64,000 nt of DNA, from contig CM029114.1 of NCBI GenBank assembly GCA_016859345.1, forward strand, positions 14,774,001-14,838,000, read 5' to 3'. A program made the position numbers and the translations under genes. The notes below the pieces were generated by a model. It did not search any database and was not told the origin of the DNA. It saw only the letters and a program-made list of their open reading frames with translations. The stretch is from Istiophorus platypterus (lineage: Eukaryota > Chordata > Actinopteri > Istiophoriformes > Istiophoridae). Position 1 is the stretch's first letter; each line of letters opens with the position of its first letter. Below are positions 24,212 to 35,237 of this stretch, one piece after another.

Positions 24212-25207
24212 CTGTGAGAGGTGCAAGAAAAGAGAGAGACAAGCTTGAGTGGATATTTAATAGCCACTTGGAGCCCCTATATTTAACTAAGTTTAGCTTC
24301 AGTTTGCTAAAAGCACACAAGCCATATGGTTGTAACTTGAAAACATACTGTAGAAACAGATGGACAGACAGACATCTCCCCTCCCCTGACTGATGTGCGT
24401 CTCGCTATGTGTTGCTGGGCGTTCAGAGCCGCGGCGTTACGCTGCGTTGCACAGGTGTGCTTCGCTCTATCCATCAGTGTCCTGCAACCTGGCAGGCAGA
24501 GCAATGTTCAACATAGCACTGCTGTGATGGATTTACTGCTCAAAACCTCACACTGTGTTCACACAGGGCTGCCAAGCTAGCTCTGACCATGACCCTTTTA
24601 GAAGTAACACACATCCTCCGGCCCAGAGGGAGACACTGGGTGTCACATATTATCTGGAGTTACAAGAGCCGATTTGTGAAGAGGAACTTGGTGTTAACGT
24701 AACAAAAGATGGAGACAAAAGGTACTTATCCCACACACAGAGGAACAATAAGCTTTGTATCCACTGCCCAAAGTGGCTCGTGGATATCAAATAAAATGTT
24801 TTTATTTTCTGATTAGTCAAATCGTACATCTTTGCAATAAAATAAGACCAGTAGCTTTAGTCTCTGATGGATGTTTCTATGGTAAATTAAAATCTATCTG
24901 CTCTGGTGATCCAGAGGTTCATATGCTGAATGTTTAAGTGCATAGTTTTCTGTCAGCCCAGTGTCATCATCGGGCTTGACGAATCAATTGTAAAAACTTC
25001 CCCTGCCAAGTATGATTACTCAGTACTGAAGACTCTGGAGAGTTATAATCTGTTTTCCAGATGTTATGGTCTCCCTCTCTTCCTTCCTTCCCGTTTTTCT
25101 AGGATCTGTTGACCAGCTTTGCCAGCCACTGCTAATCAAATGATGAACAACTGACCCTTTGATATTGCCCATCCCCCTCTGGCAGGCACTGAAGAATAAA
25201 CGCCTAC
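24212..25207 (-). other. Intron between GPS exon and TM1 exon
   Basis: A 996-nt intron. Nothing recognised apart from its splice signals. Confidence 0.9.
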
Positions 25208-25384
25208 CTTGACCTCCACATGAGCCATAAGCACTGCGAAGCTGGTGAGGTGTGTGCAGGAGCAGCTGGTGTGTGTGCGATTGGTGGCCAGCAGACGACA
25301 GTCCTGCGTTGACCAGAATCCCATCATGGTGCGTTTGGAGTAGCTCCAGAACGAACAGTTGGGATTGAAGTTTTCTTCCGAATG
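25208..25384 (-). CDS. adgrl3: adgrl3 exon: GPS motif and tethered agonist
   Basis: A 177-nt exon (residues 699-757), phase 0 at both ends, carrying the GPCR proteolysis site. It begins HSEENFNPNCSFWSYSKRTM and has the four GPS cysteines (in NPNC, QDC, SCSC) and two tryptophans. The cleavage tripeptide H-L-T occurs in CTHLTSF, with the cut between Leu744 and Thr745 (between 25247 and 25246). The released fragment's new end, TSFAVLMAHVEVK, is the tethered (Stachel) agonist. The catalytic His and Thr are both present, so self-cleavage should work. The acceptor CCCCTAG is preceded by about 90 nt of nearly pure CT sequence on the transcript strand. The donor is AAG followed by GTAGGC. Confidence 0.96.
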
Positions 25385-25387
25385 CTA

Positions 25388-25480
25388 GGGGCAAGGGAGG
25401 AGGAGAGGGTGAGAGAGAGCGAGAGAGTGAGAGAGGAAATTGAGAGAGAGAGAGACAAAGGGGGGGGGGGTGGGAGTACA
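25388..25480. repeat. GA-rich simple sequence with a G run
   Basis: Nearly pure purine on the plus strand with an 11-base G run near 25461. On the transcript it is an extended CT polypyrimidine tract before the GPS exon. Confidence 0.9.
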
Positions 25481-25839
25481 GGGAGACAAAGAACAGATAC
25501 TTAGTCATGGGGAGGTGGGAGGTAGAAACATGAAGTGGTGGGAGAGCCAAAAGAAAGTGAGAAAAATGGTGGGAGGAATTGGTGGAGAGAGGATGGAGAG
25601 GCAGAAACACAGAGACGGAGTTGAACACACACAACAACAAAACAACAAACAGAAGGGACAGAATGAGAGAATGCGGCAACAAATAAACATGGAGCCATGG
25701 CAGGAGGTGACAGTGCTGTGTCCATGCTTGTTATGTGAGATTCTGAGTGTAGGAGCTCATTGTGTTGTGTAAACTGATAAAGCTGTGTGTTGCCTTAGTA
25801 AAAATTATCTCAAAGTGAGCAAGTGGAACGGTCAGGATT

Positions 25840-25867
25840 TTTTATTTATTTATTTATTTATTTATTT
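25840..25867. repeat. (TTTA)n microsatellite
   Basis: About seven TTTA/ATTT units. Confidence 0.9.
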
Positions 25868-27014
25868 TGCTGCCAGCTGGACCACCAACTGGATCAGCAT
25901 TTGCTTGTTGGATGGGAAACTCAAAATAAAAATGTTGCACTGACCACCACTGAAGCAACATGGTGAAAATATTACAGCTTTTTTTCCATGTGCCATCATT
26001 GCTATTACCGCAGCTGTTTTTATGTCATCTGGGATGAGTCAAGTCAGACAGGCCCAAGTAAAGTCTTGACAAAGCAGGTCACTAGTCTTGAGAAGCAAAT
26101 TGTAACTCAATTGCAAGACATTCAAATCTCTAAACATGGACCATAAATCACAAAGAATTTTAACATGTTCTTTTAAAAGCCATGTTAATTAAGTTTTTTT
26201 TCTTACATAACTGTGACCTAGAACTTTCAGTGCTTAGGCATTATAATTAAATATTCAAGCTGTATGGCTATGTCTGTCACTGTCTCATTTTTTCCAGGCC
26301 AAAAAATAAGACTTATTATATATATTTTTGCATTCTGACTTGCATCCATGTCTTCACTTGTGGTTAGTACCACATATAGCTGTTATCTAACGATACAGCT
26401 GACACTTTGTTATTGTCAACAAATCCCATGAAGACCCTAAATTTCCATGACCAATTCCAACAAGTCTGTCTCTCAGTTAATTTCCGACTTCCCTACCCTG
26501 CCCGTGGCAATTAGCCACAAGCAAATTCTTTTCTACTAAAGATAAAAGTCTTTAAAATAGGCCGCACAGTTTTTAGTTTCACTTTTTAAGAAAGCTGAAT
26601 AATTTTCTAAACAGCTGGGCACGTTTTCTTTTTTTTTTTTTTTTTACAAATGTTACTCAGACAGGGGTAAATAGTGCATTTGTTATCAACTGTTTTCAGC
26701 TGGAAATTAATACATATTTGCTGTGTTAGTGAGTATTTACTGTAGAAGGATAGTGTAAGTAGGACTGTCCCAAAAAAAAAATCCTCATGCTCATGCTCAT
26801 GTACATGGTAATGAAAGAACATGTCACCCAGTGCAACAGTGTGGCTCATTTATGTACTTGTTTTGACAATGGACCTCTGTGGCACAGGGGAACAAAGTGC
26901 AGTAATTTAGGCTTTGGCAACACAGACAATAACATTTAATAGGAAAAATTAATTTTCTATTACTTGATGGTTTTGGTCTGGTTCTAACGTTCCATTTATG
27001 TTCTGCTAGTTCCA

Positions 27015-27260
27015 TCATTTCAGATCCAGCCACGCCCCTCTGCCTGGTTCCCGTCTGCACACACCTGTTCCCATCTTCCCCTAACCCCCTTTTTCAACTA
27101 CCTAGTTGCCAGATTAATATCATGCCCACTGACAAACTCTCCGGACCTTAGTTTGCTTATCTGCCTGATTCCTGTACCTGACTGTTTGTCTGCCGGTCTG
27201 CCTGCTTGACTACAATTCTACCTGCCATCACTGACTCTGTTGTGCTTGTAGGTTCTGCGT
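27015..27260. repeat. Possible degenerate dispersed repeat
   Basis: A C/T-rich segment containing CTGCCTGGTTCC, CACACCTGTTCCCATCTTCC, TAGTTGCCAGATTA and several CTGCCTG/CTGACT words. This wording resembles widespread teleost retroelement (LTR-type) sequence as I remember it. No termini or coding part can be seen. Confidence 0.3.
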
Positions 27261-27421
27261 TTTCCAAAACATGATATGGTCTTTTCATGGAATTTGATGA
27301 CATTAGCAAAACTTAAAATTTCACCAGCCTTATACTTTAACATATTTGTCTATTTTGTTATCTAGAGAGTTTTTTTTTTGGGGGGTTGACTAAAGAAGTT
27401 AACATCCTGCACCTTACTTAC

Positions 27422-27627
27422 CTGCAAGTGTTTGACAGTGAAGACCACAGGCTCAGACAGGTAAACCTTATTGCTCTCCTTGTTAATAGATGCTGTGATG
27501 ACGGGGGAGTTGACGATAACAGAGTAATTAGGGTAGACCGCCTCGCTGCTCAGTCTAACGCTGGCGTTCTCTGTAGACAGATAGGAACCCAAGTTCCTGT
27601 ACAGGACAAAAGCCATCCTGATCTCAC
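27422..27627 (-). CDS. adgrl3: adgrl3 exon: GAIN subdomain B, part 2
   Basis: A 206-nt exon (residues 630-698). It reads GEIRMAFVLYRNLGSYLSTE, then NASVRLSSEAVYPNYSVIVN, then SPVITASINKESNKVYLSEP, and ends VVFTVKHLQ. These are successive beta strands of GAIN subdomain B. NAS and NYS are potential N-glycosylation sites. The acceptor is TCTCACAG before GTGAGA, and the donor is TTGCAG followed by GTAAGT. It is separated from the preceding coding exon by only 176 nt, the shortest intron seen here. It starts in phase 1 and ends in phase 0. Confidence 0.95.
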
Positions 27628-27803
27628 CTGTGAGAAGACACATGGGATCATTAGAGGCGTGTATTTATGGATTGTTGGCTTAAACCATGCTGACTGACAC
27701 AGATTGTTAGGTTAAGTGAGAAAAAAAGGAGATAAGAGAGAGACAGGTGTCATAGACTTCAATGTGAGAGCAGGAGCAAGTAGGTGTGAGATTTCTCTTC
27801 TAC

Positions 27804-27926
27804 CGTTTCTGCCGTGCTGTTTGAGAGTGCTGGCTGACAGCTGGATGGAGTTTCCATGTAGCTCTGACTGGGGGAATGTCAGGTCTGCAAGGTTCCCATC
27901 GGTGCTCAGTCTGGCCACTTCCAGCT
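27804..27926 (-). CDS. adgrl3: adgrl3 exon: GAIN subdomain B, part 1
   Basis: A 123-nt exon (residues 589-630). It continues the previous exon as QLEVARLSTDGNLADLTFPQ, then SELHGNSIQLSASTLKQHGRN, and ends on the first base of Gly. This is the start of the beta-sandwich subdomain B of GAIN; the SIQLSA-T-KQ-RNG block is shared by latrophilins. The acceptor is CTATTCCAG, preceded almost directly by about 80 nt of TG-rich repeat on the transcript strand (27937-28014), leaving an unusually short pyrimidine tract. The donor is AACG followed by GTAGAA, which lacks the usual G at +5 and looks weak. Phase is 1 at both ends, so skipping would remove 41 residues without a frameshift and would probably disable GAIN folding and self-cleavage. 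Confidence 0.93.
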
Positions 27927-27936
27927 CTGGAATAGT

Positions 27937-27964
27937 CACACACAAACACACATAAACACACACA

Positions 27965-28011
<47 letters not shown>

Positions 28012-28014
28012 ACT
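27937..28014. repeat. CA-rich repeat at a 3' splice site
   Basis: Imperfect CA repeat with AAA, CCC and TAA interruptions. It is TG-rich on the adgrl3 transcript and starts about 10 nt upstream of the acceptor of exon 27804-27926. Confidence 0.95.
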
Positions 28015-28862
28015 CTAATGTCAAGTCATAGCATAGCACTTTGCATCAGGTTTTGTTTTGCAGTCTCTTGTTCTAACCATGTTTTCTCACTGAGTGCTTC
28101 ACAGCAGAACATAGGCATGAATCCTAAAGCAGTTTCTATCTTTTCTTAAACAAAGAGAATGAAAAAAAGCTGACAAACAACAAAGTGAAATAACTTGGAT
28201 TTTGTTTCATTTAAAAAGGCAAAAATGTTTCCAGGCAACTGGTTCAACACATCGAGACAGATAATCCAGCCTCTTTCTTGTATTGTGGGAATGTAATTTC
28301 ACTATCCAGGTTTGTTAGCACATTCCTGATTATGACTGTGTAACGTATTAGATAAAGTTCCTAATTAAGGACTAATTATACCTTTGGTGCATCGCTATCG
28401 TGATCTTCTGAGTGATTTGGTGATTTAGACACTGTTTTCGTGGTGAGAACAGCTCCCTGATCAAAAAAAAAACAACACAAGGACATGCTCAAATGGAAAT
28501 GAGAATGGTTGAGGGGGAGGAGGTGAAAGGAAAGGAAGATGAGGAGGTCAGGGAGAAATGCTGGGAAGAGGTAAAAAAAAAAAAAGCAGGTAGTCAGAGG
28601 AGCAGAATAGATGAAAGTTGGGACAAGAGGAGAACACTAGAGTGGAAATAAGCAGAAAGAAGGCTATTTTCTTTCAAAAAGTATAATAGATAGGGCACAA
28701 AGGCAAAAGACGCTAAGGTGCAGGAGAGAGGGGAGGGAAGCAGAGTGAGGCAGGCAGATATAAACTCAGACTGACATGCAAATACTGGCAGACAGAAAGA
28801 AAAACTCTGGTTAAGTGTCACTCACTTGCACATTAGCCAAATCAAACATTCAAGCTATGTAC

Positions 28863-28867
28863 ATACA

Positions 28868-28914
<47 letters not shown>
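28863..28914. repeat. CA microsatellite
   Basis: About 25 CA units with one TA interruption. Confidence 0.95.
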
Positions 28915-28916
<2 letters not shown>

Positions 28917-30487
28917 ATGGGCATCCATACCCAACCACAGCGGCAGGGTAACAAAACACGCTGAGTCTAATCTAATAAAGCATCCATGTCTTGACTATCC
29001 TCCTCCCAAGAAACACACTTGCTCATTATTGTTATCACACATGCATGCTGTTACTGCTGTTACCTTCAAATCACTGATTTGGTTCTAATAATAACATTAT
29101 TTATTCATCTGCCTATTTCTGCACCGCATAGTCACATCCACACAATCTAACACAAGAATATCACCTATGGCAGCTGCAGTGACTTCTTTTAAATGTTTCA
29201 TTCAAATAATTCATTCCTGTTGCTCACTCTCCTCATACAGACTTGTAAAAAAAAGGGTGAGGGGGGTGGGGGCTTAAAAAGTGGAAGGAGAAGAGTAAAG
29301 AGAGAGAAACCAGAGAGAGAGGAAAGTAAGGATGGAAAAAGAGAATGAGAGTTGAGGCGGTATCAGGCCAGTTATGAATAAAGGGGAGAGATAATCACGG
29401 TGGATCTGCCCACTGGATTAGCTCGAAGGGAAGATTAACAACACAAAAAGAAGAGGAAAGCAGTGACAAAATTTTCCACAAAAAGATAATTTCCTGATTT
29501 AAGTTCTTCAGAGATGTGGTAGCCTACATCTTGATGACTGTTTATGTAACCATATTTATGTGGTGCATTCAGTTGGAAAAAAAATTGGAGGAGATACAAG
29601 TCTGAAATTATGTAAGGTAAAAAGTGTAGGAGGGCATTTACTTAAACTTGAGCGAGAACAGGACAAACTCATGTTGGAAGGACTGACTTTGTGGAATCCT
29701 ATCAATCTGTACTGTCTGTCTCTGCAGGGAACACAATTTGGTGATGTTATCGCCACATTGTGTGAATTAAATAGCTGTGATTTCATTGCTTACTGATGTG
29801 AAAGTAAGCAAAACAAACCCACCAACACCATCACTCTCAAACATGCACTCATCCTGTCTTATTTTCTACTCATCTTCAGTTTTCTCTCTTTTCCTTTTTC
29901 CTTCTTTCCCTGCTCTTCCTTTGTGACTTTTCATGTCTGACTGACTGACATAAACTCAGTGAATCCTAGTAATAGGTGAAAGATATGTAGGAAATTTTGA
30001 AATATTAAATAAAAAGAGGAGTAAGCAGGAGGCTAATCAAGGAAAACATAGATGTGTGCAACTCGCTGGTCTGGGTGCAGATGAAACAATAGCTCACAGA
30101 TAAATCATCGTCTAGAGGCATGAAAAGCAAATAGGGTTTTTGCTCTCCAGTATTTCTGCCTTATTCCATGGCCCGATGATGAGAGGATCAGAGAGAGAAG
30201 ATGAGATGAGATGAAGGAAGGAGGAGTAAGAGAGAGGAGAGGAAGGGGATGTGCACAGCGCCATAATAACTAGCTTTGTTCTGCTTTGTCAATTCTGCCT
30301 ACAAGTGGAGGGTAGAAAAAAAAAACAGAAAAATAAATAAATAAAATTATTGTCTCTGGAAAACAATTCATCCCTGCCTTAGAAGCCTCAAGGCCATTTT
30401 TCCCCCTGCATTTTGTTGAATTAGGATGAGTCTCTGTGGATTTGACCCTTCAGAGCCTCTCACAAAGCAACTTGGACCTCTTCATCA

Positions 30488-30562
30488 TGACCTCTTTTTG
30501 ACAGCTTTGCATGTCTGCTCTATATAATAGGGCAGGCATGCAAAGCTGTTAAGATGTCGTCT
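30488..30562 (+). ncRNA. Candidate pre-miRNA-like hairpin (uncertain)
   Basis: A 75-nt stem-loop. The arms 30500-30520 and 30530-30550 pair over all 21 positions on the plus strand, three of them G-U, around the 9-nt loop TATATAATA. Outward, four more pairs and then C-G and a CAG/CUG block extend the stem to 30489/30561 with a few mismatches. Read on the minus strand the wobbles become A-C mismatches, so the plus strand folds better. Size and shape fit a microRNA precursor, but an old palindromic element is equally possible. It lies in an adgrl3 intron on the opposite strand. Confidence 0.3.
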
Positions 30563-31943
30563 ATTGTACATGTAGGTAGGCAAAGGCTACCAAAATGCTG
30601 AATTTTTGCAGTAACAGTTGATAATCCAATAAATTGATAAAATGTATATTTGAGTTATTAATTTTTTTCCTTCTTTTTGCTTCTATACTTAGAAGCAGGT
30701 ACCAAGGGAAATATTTCTGATAACTTTTGTGCATGAATTTGTAACTGCCCTCCTCAAATCAAGAGAAATTGCAATCAATTAACTAATTAGAAGCATTATG
30801 TACTGTAACAGCAGGATCGAAATTACAGGTTATCATGGCTGGAGGACTGCTCAGTATTTTGGCAGCAAGCTAGAAGCTGTATTTTTCAGTCCCTTAGTTG
30901 TGCACATTACATTACTGTGTAATGCGGTGCAAAATAACAGTGAAAAACAGTTTGATTTGATTTGGGACTGAGTAACATGAAAATAATTCAGAATTTGTCT
31001 GTTTAACACATGGTTATCCTTGACATTGCTTCCATGAGATAACAGATTTCTGTTCTTTCAATTCATGCACACAAATTATTAATTTGACGGGAATAATCAA
31101 AACGTATTGTACTCAAAAGATCAAACATTTAAACCTAAAACATCTTTTCCTCTTTAAAGGTTCTCTTTAAAAGTGATAAAGTACTTCAGAGAAACACATA
31201 ACGCTGTATAAAGTATTACAGGGATGTTTATCATTTATGCAAAATTTCTGTCATGGAATTTTTTTTTTGACTACTTTATCTATCTATCTATTTATTTAAT
31301 TTTAAATGTTATTTATTTTTGACTACTTCATTTGACTACTTCAGTGACTGTTTTTATTTTGACTACTTTGGCATATCTTTCTCCTTCAACAGACAAAGCA
31401 ATGAAGCAACAGCAATATTCTGCCCCATTTCCATTCATGTCCACTCCTGTCCATGCACATGTAGAGTATATGTGTCAAAACATGAAGGACGATGTTATTT
31501 ATTGAGGCACTGTGAAGTTAGATAGAATGCTTTGTTTCTGGTTTGTATAATAAAACCTAGATCTGAGGCAGCGGGTTCACTAATACCTCCTGTCAACATT
31601 GCCTCTTACTATGATATTACATCATATTCTTAGATCTTTAGCAGGCTGAACTGGATTACGCTGTTATAAGATCTGTAAAGCAAAAAAAAAGAAAAAAGAA
31701 AGAAAATTCTGTAAAGTCTAAGAAGCAAATTTCTGCCAAATGGGGGCATGTTATTGAAATTCTTACCTTTAACTAAATAATTTGTATGTACATTGTATTC
31801 AGATAAGGTCGACAAAACATACCAATGCTTTTGTTCTAGCTGAGACAGACTTTGCAATCCTTCAGTTGAACATCCAAGATATGCCTGGTGCAGCCAGTAT
31901 TTCAACACTTGGCCACTGTTCTGATCGACTGTAGCAAATAGAG

Positions 31944-31975
31944 GATAAGTGCATTGCTCAAAGGCATCTCGACAG
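31944..31975. repeat. Possible fragment of a dispersed teleost repeat
   Basis: GATAAGTGCATTGCTCAAAG and the following GCATCTCGACAG resemble the 'GTGCCTTGCTCAAGGGCACAT' wording found in many fish repeats, from memory. Limits not definable. Confidence 0.25.
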
Positions 31976-32041
31976 GCTCTCTCAAAGTTACAGGGTCCCA
32001 TTGAGTTTACCGGACAGGAAGGTACCAAAAAATGTACTCAC

Positions 32042-32225
32042 GGATGTTGTCAGTGGTCTCCTGCACAGTGTCGGTCTTGAGGAGGTTGTCAGCTAACATA
32101 AAAGCCCCAGTCTCCACAGTGTCAAGGAGCAGAGTGGCAGAGTGCAGCTGCTCGCTGGTGGGCAGCTCTCTCCACGCTGTCTGGGCTCGGGGCTGCAGCA
32201 AATTATTCACCGTCTCCACCATAGC
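32042..32225 (-). CDS. adgrl3: adgrl3 exon: GAIN subdomain A, part 2
   Basis: A 184-nt exon (residues 528-589). It begins AMVETVNNLLQPRAQTAWRE, continues LPTSEQLHSATLLLDTVETG, and ends AFMLADNLLKTDTVQETTDNI with a split codon completed as Gln by the next exon. These are the late helices of GAIN subdomain A, including the LL-DT-E-GAF-LADNL block common to latrophilins. The acceptor is TGCCCCAG before GCTATG, and the donor is ATCC followed by GTGAGT. It starts in phase 0 and ends in phase 1. The intron upstream holds the 1.16-kb tandem duplication. Confidence 0.95.
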
Positions 32226-32635
32226 CTGGGGCAGCAGCAGAAACATGGAAGTCACATGGAGGAAAGTAATGCTGACAGTTTTATCACTTTCAGTCACTGA
32301 TGCTAATGCGAGAATTAATGCAAATAGTAGTACAAATCATATTGCTACACCATAACTACTGAGGACAGCAGTCAATGGGATGCATCGGTGAGAATGCATT
32401 GGCTTTTCATTTATCATGTTGATAAATCATGACAACAAAAAGTGTGATGCAAATGTGGCATTCCCATGCAGACATAACAAAGGGAAAAACACAAAGGCTA
32501 TTAAATGAAAAGTAGATTTTCAAAGTTGTCCTCCACACTTTAAAATGTTCATTACCACCTTTTTATTTCTTAATCTTTTGATAAAAGAATGTTGTGATAG
32601 AAAATCCATCACAGATGTTCTGAAAATCAAGCTAA

Positions 32636-33798
32636 GCTAATTAGCTGATTGCAATCACCATGTGTCTACACCCCCAAACCTGGTTCATTTTTTTTTCCTT
32701 TTAAAGCAACAGTCTTATCTTTGAGTTGGAAAAGTTGTGCTGGAGGGTCTGAGAAGAAATTAGAGTTTTATCAGATAAAGTCTGCTGGGTCATATCCAGC
32801 CGTGCAGAACAGTTTTGAATCCAAAAATATTACCAAACTAAATGGAGAAGAGTTGGCTCGCATAAATGAAATGTTCTTTGTGAAACAATACTTATTTTGT
32901 CTCCAGCTCACATTCCTTTATGCTCTTATGAATTCACCTCCTCAATTTCAGACATGAACACCACAAATACGCAGACACACACATCTTACGAGACCCTGGG
33001 AGAGATAGAGGAACACAGAGAGAAAAGAGAGTTGTTGCAGAGGGAGGGAGAGGAAGGGCAGAGCACTGGAGGGCGATAAAACCGTCCAGTGAGTCCATGG
33101 TGACAGGCATCCACTGGGAACAAGGGAGGTGGAAAAGCGAATACAGGTGCTATCAAACACCCTCCCCGTACTCTCTTTATTTTCTCTTACTCTTGCTCTG
33201 ACCGTAAACCACCCTTTCCACAAATTCACTCCCATCCTTCACTTATCTGTTGTTATTTCAATGCTTCTCTCGCTTCAGGAGGGGGGATTGGGAAGTTGAA
33301 AAAAGGAACACAGGTGCCACTATACAAGCAAAGGGGATCTCCAGTAGGTAATTGCAAGGACAGGGAGAAGGAGTGAGAGACATCTGTTTACTGGCATTCA
33401 CACATCAACCATTTGACTTCCTACCTGCCCCTTTTCACTCGGGCTTAGAGAGAAGTGAGAGACCAGGAGAGATGAGGGAAACAGCAACAGTGATTGTCAG
33501 GAAGTAAAGAGTGTGTTTGCGTGTGTGTGTGTGCGTAGGTGTTTGTGTTTGAGCGTGTGTTTGAGTGTACACAGTGGGTAAGGAAAGCATCTCAGATAGA
33601 GAAACACTGTAGGTGATGACTCATAGGAGTATTGATGGCATATACTACAAAACACACAGTTAGCCCCTGGAATTGAAACCTACCTGTTTATTTTGGGGTT
33701 GTGATATCCACATGTAGATACAGTATATCACACACATGAAATGGGTGCTTAGTCAACAAGCTAATATGATAATATTATGTCCTCTTTTAGCACTAGCA
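32636..33798. repeat. Tandem duplication, unit 1 (about 1163 bp)
   Basis: The first copy of a direct tandem repeat in the intron. It starts at AGCTAATTAGCTGATTGC and runs to the next AGCTAATTAGCT. It has no open frame of interest. Compared with unit 2 I noted three base changes (near 32736, 33426 and 33628) and lack of a 5-nt TCATC insert near 33679, so the copies are over 99% identical. Confidence 0.95.
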
Positions 33799-34978
33799 GC
33801 TAATTAGCTGATTGCAATCACCATGTGTCTACACCCCCAAACCTGGTTCATTTTTTTTTCCTTTTAAAGCAACAGTCTTATCTTTGAGTTGGAAAACTTG
33901 TGCTGGAGGGTCTGAGAAGAAATTAGAGTTTTATCAGATAAAGTCTGCTGGGTCATATCCAGCCGTGCAGAACAGTTTTGAATCCAAAAATATTACCAAA
34001 CTAAATGGAGAAGAGTTGGCTCGCATAAATGAAATGTTCTTTGTGAAACAATACTTATTTTGTCTCCAGCTCACATTCCTTTATGCTCTTATGAATTCAC
34101 CTCCTCAATTTCAGACATGAACACCACAAATACGCAGACACACACATCTTACGAGACCCTGGGAGAGATAGAGGAACACAGAGAGAAAAGAGAGTTGTTG
34201 CAGAGGGAGGGAGAGGAAGGGCAGAGCACTGGAGGGCGATAAAACCGTCCAGTGAGTCCATGGTGACAGGCATCCACTGGGAACAAGGGAGGTGGAAAAG
34301 CGAATACAGGTGCTATCAAACACCCTCCCCGTACTCTCTTTATTTTCTCTTACTCTTGCTCTGACCGTAAACCACCCTTTCCACAAATTCACTCCCATCC
34401 TTCACTTATCTGTTGTTATTTCAATGCTTCTCTCGCTTCAGGAGGGGGGATTGGGAAGTTGAAAAAAGGAACACAGGTGCCACTATACAAGCAAAGGGGA
34501 TCTCCAGTAGGTAATTGCAAGGACAGGGAGAAGGAGTGAGAGACATCTGTTTACTGGCATTCACACATCAACCATTTGACTTCCTCCCTGCCCCTTTTCA
34601 CTCGGGCTTAGAGAGAAGTGAGAGACCAGGAGAGATGAGGGAAACAGCAACAGTGATTGTCAGGAAGTAAAGAGTGTGTTTGCGTGTGTGTGTGTGCGTA
34701 GGTGTTTGTGTTTGAGCGTGTGTTTGAGTGTACACAGTGGGTAAGGAAAGCATCTCAGATAGAGAAACACTGTAGGTGATGACTCATATGAGTATTGATG
34801 GCATATACTACAAAACACACAGTTAGCCCCTGGAATTGAAACTCATCCTACCTGTTTATTTTGGGGTTGTGATATCCACATGTAGATACAGTATATCACA
34901 CACATGAAATGGGTGCTTAGTCAACAAGCTAATATGATAATATTATGTCCTCTTTTAGCACTAGCAGCTAATTAGCTG
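33799..34978. repeat. Tandem duplication, unit 2 (about 1168 bp)
   Basis: The second copy, starting at AGCTAATTAGCTG (33799) and ending with a third copy of AGCTAATTAGCT (34967-34978). It differs from unit 1 by three substitutions and a 5-nt insertion. The shared 12-bp boundary word is a perfect palindrome. Confidence 0.95.
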
Positions 34979-35205
34979 GGATGCATATCAGATGAGTTTG
35001 GGAGGGATACATGTAAACAAAAACTAATTAATCCACTGCTTCAGCAAACAAATAAGCAGGAGTGGATATGAAGCACATACACGCATACACACACACTTGC
35101 ATATCTGTCTCCGTCTCCATCACTTTGTTGACTCTGACCAAAGACAAGAAGCTCTGAAACATCTTTAAAGGAATATTCTGCTTCATTTAATGTTGAATTC
35201 TGTCT

Positions 35206-35206
35206 T

Positions 35207-35233
<27 letters not shown>
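35206..35233. repeat. (ATT)n microsatellite
   Basis: About nine TTA units. Confidence 0.9.

Positions 35234-35237
<4 letters not shown>

Larger units (their letters stand above)
25385..27421 (-). other. Intron upstream of GPS exon
   Basis: A 2.0-kb intron. GA-rich and G-rich sequence lies next to the acceptor (25388-25490), a TTTA repeat at 25840-25867, T runs at 26629-26645, and a possible old repeat copy at about 27015-27260. Confidence 0.88.
27927..32041 (-). other. 4.1-kb intron in GAIN region
   Basis: It contains TG-rich sequence at the acceptor (27937-28014), a CA repeat at 28863-28914, GA-rich patches near 28500-28800 and 29270-29350, the hairpin at 30488-30562 and a possible repeat fragment near 31944-31975. 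No gene is supported. Confidence 0.88.

Noticed and set aside
25020..25772. Open frame of 220 codons overlapping the GPS exon
   Set aside because: It lies in the wrong frame relative to the GPS exon and is sustained by the CT/GA-rich intron.
31630..32028. 132-codon open frame on the minus strand directly after exon 32042-32225
   Set aside because: It begins inside the intron, has no matching latrophilin sequence, and contains wording of a common fish repeat (TGCATTGCTCAAAGGCAT on the plus strand). It is most likely chance or repeat-derived.
32649..34398. Identical pairs of open frames of 102, 60 and 95 codons
   Set aside because: They recur only because the DNA is duplicated in tandem. There is no start context, no protein family, and shared non-coding composition.
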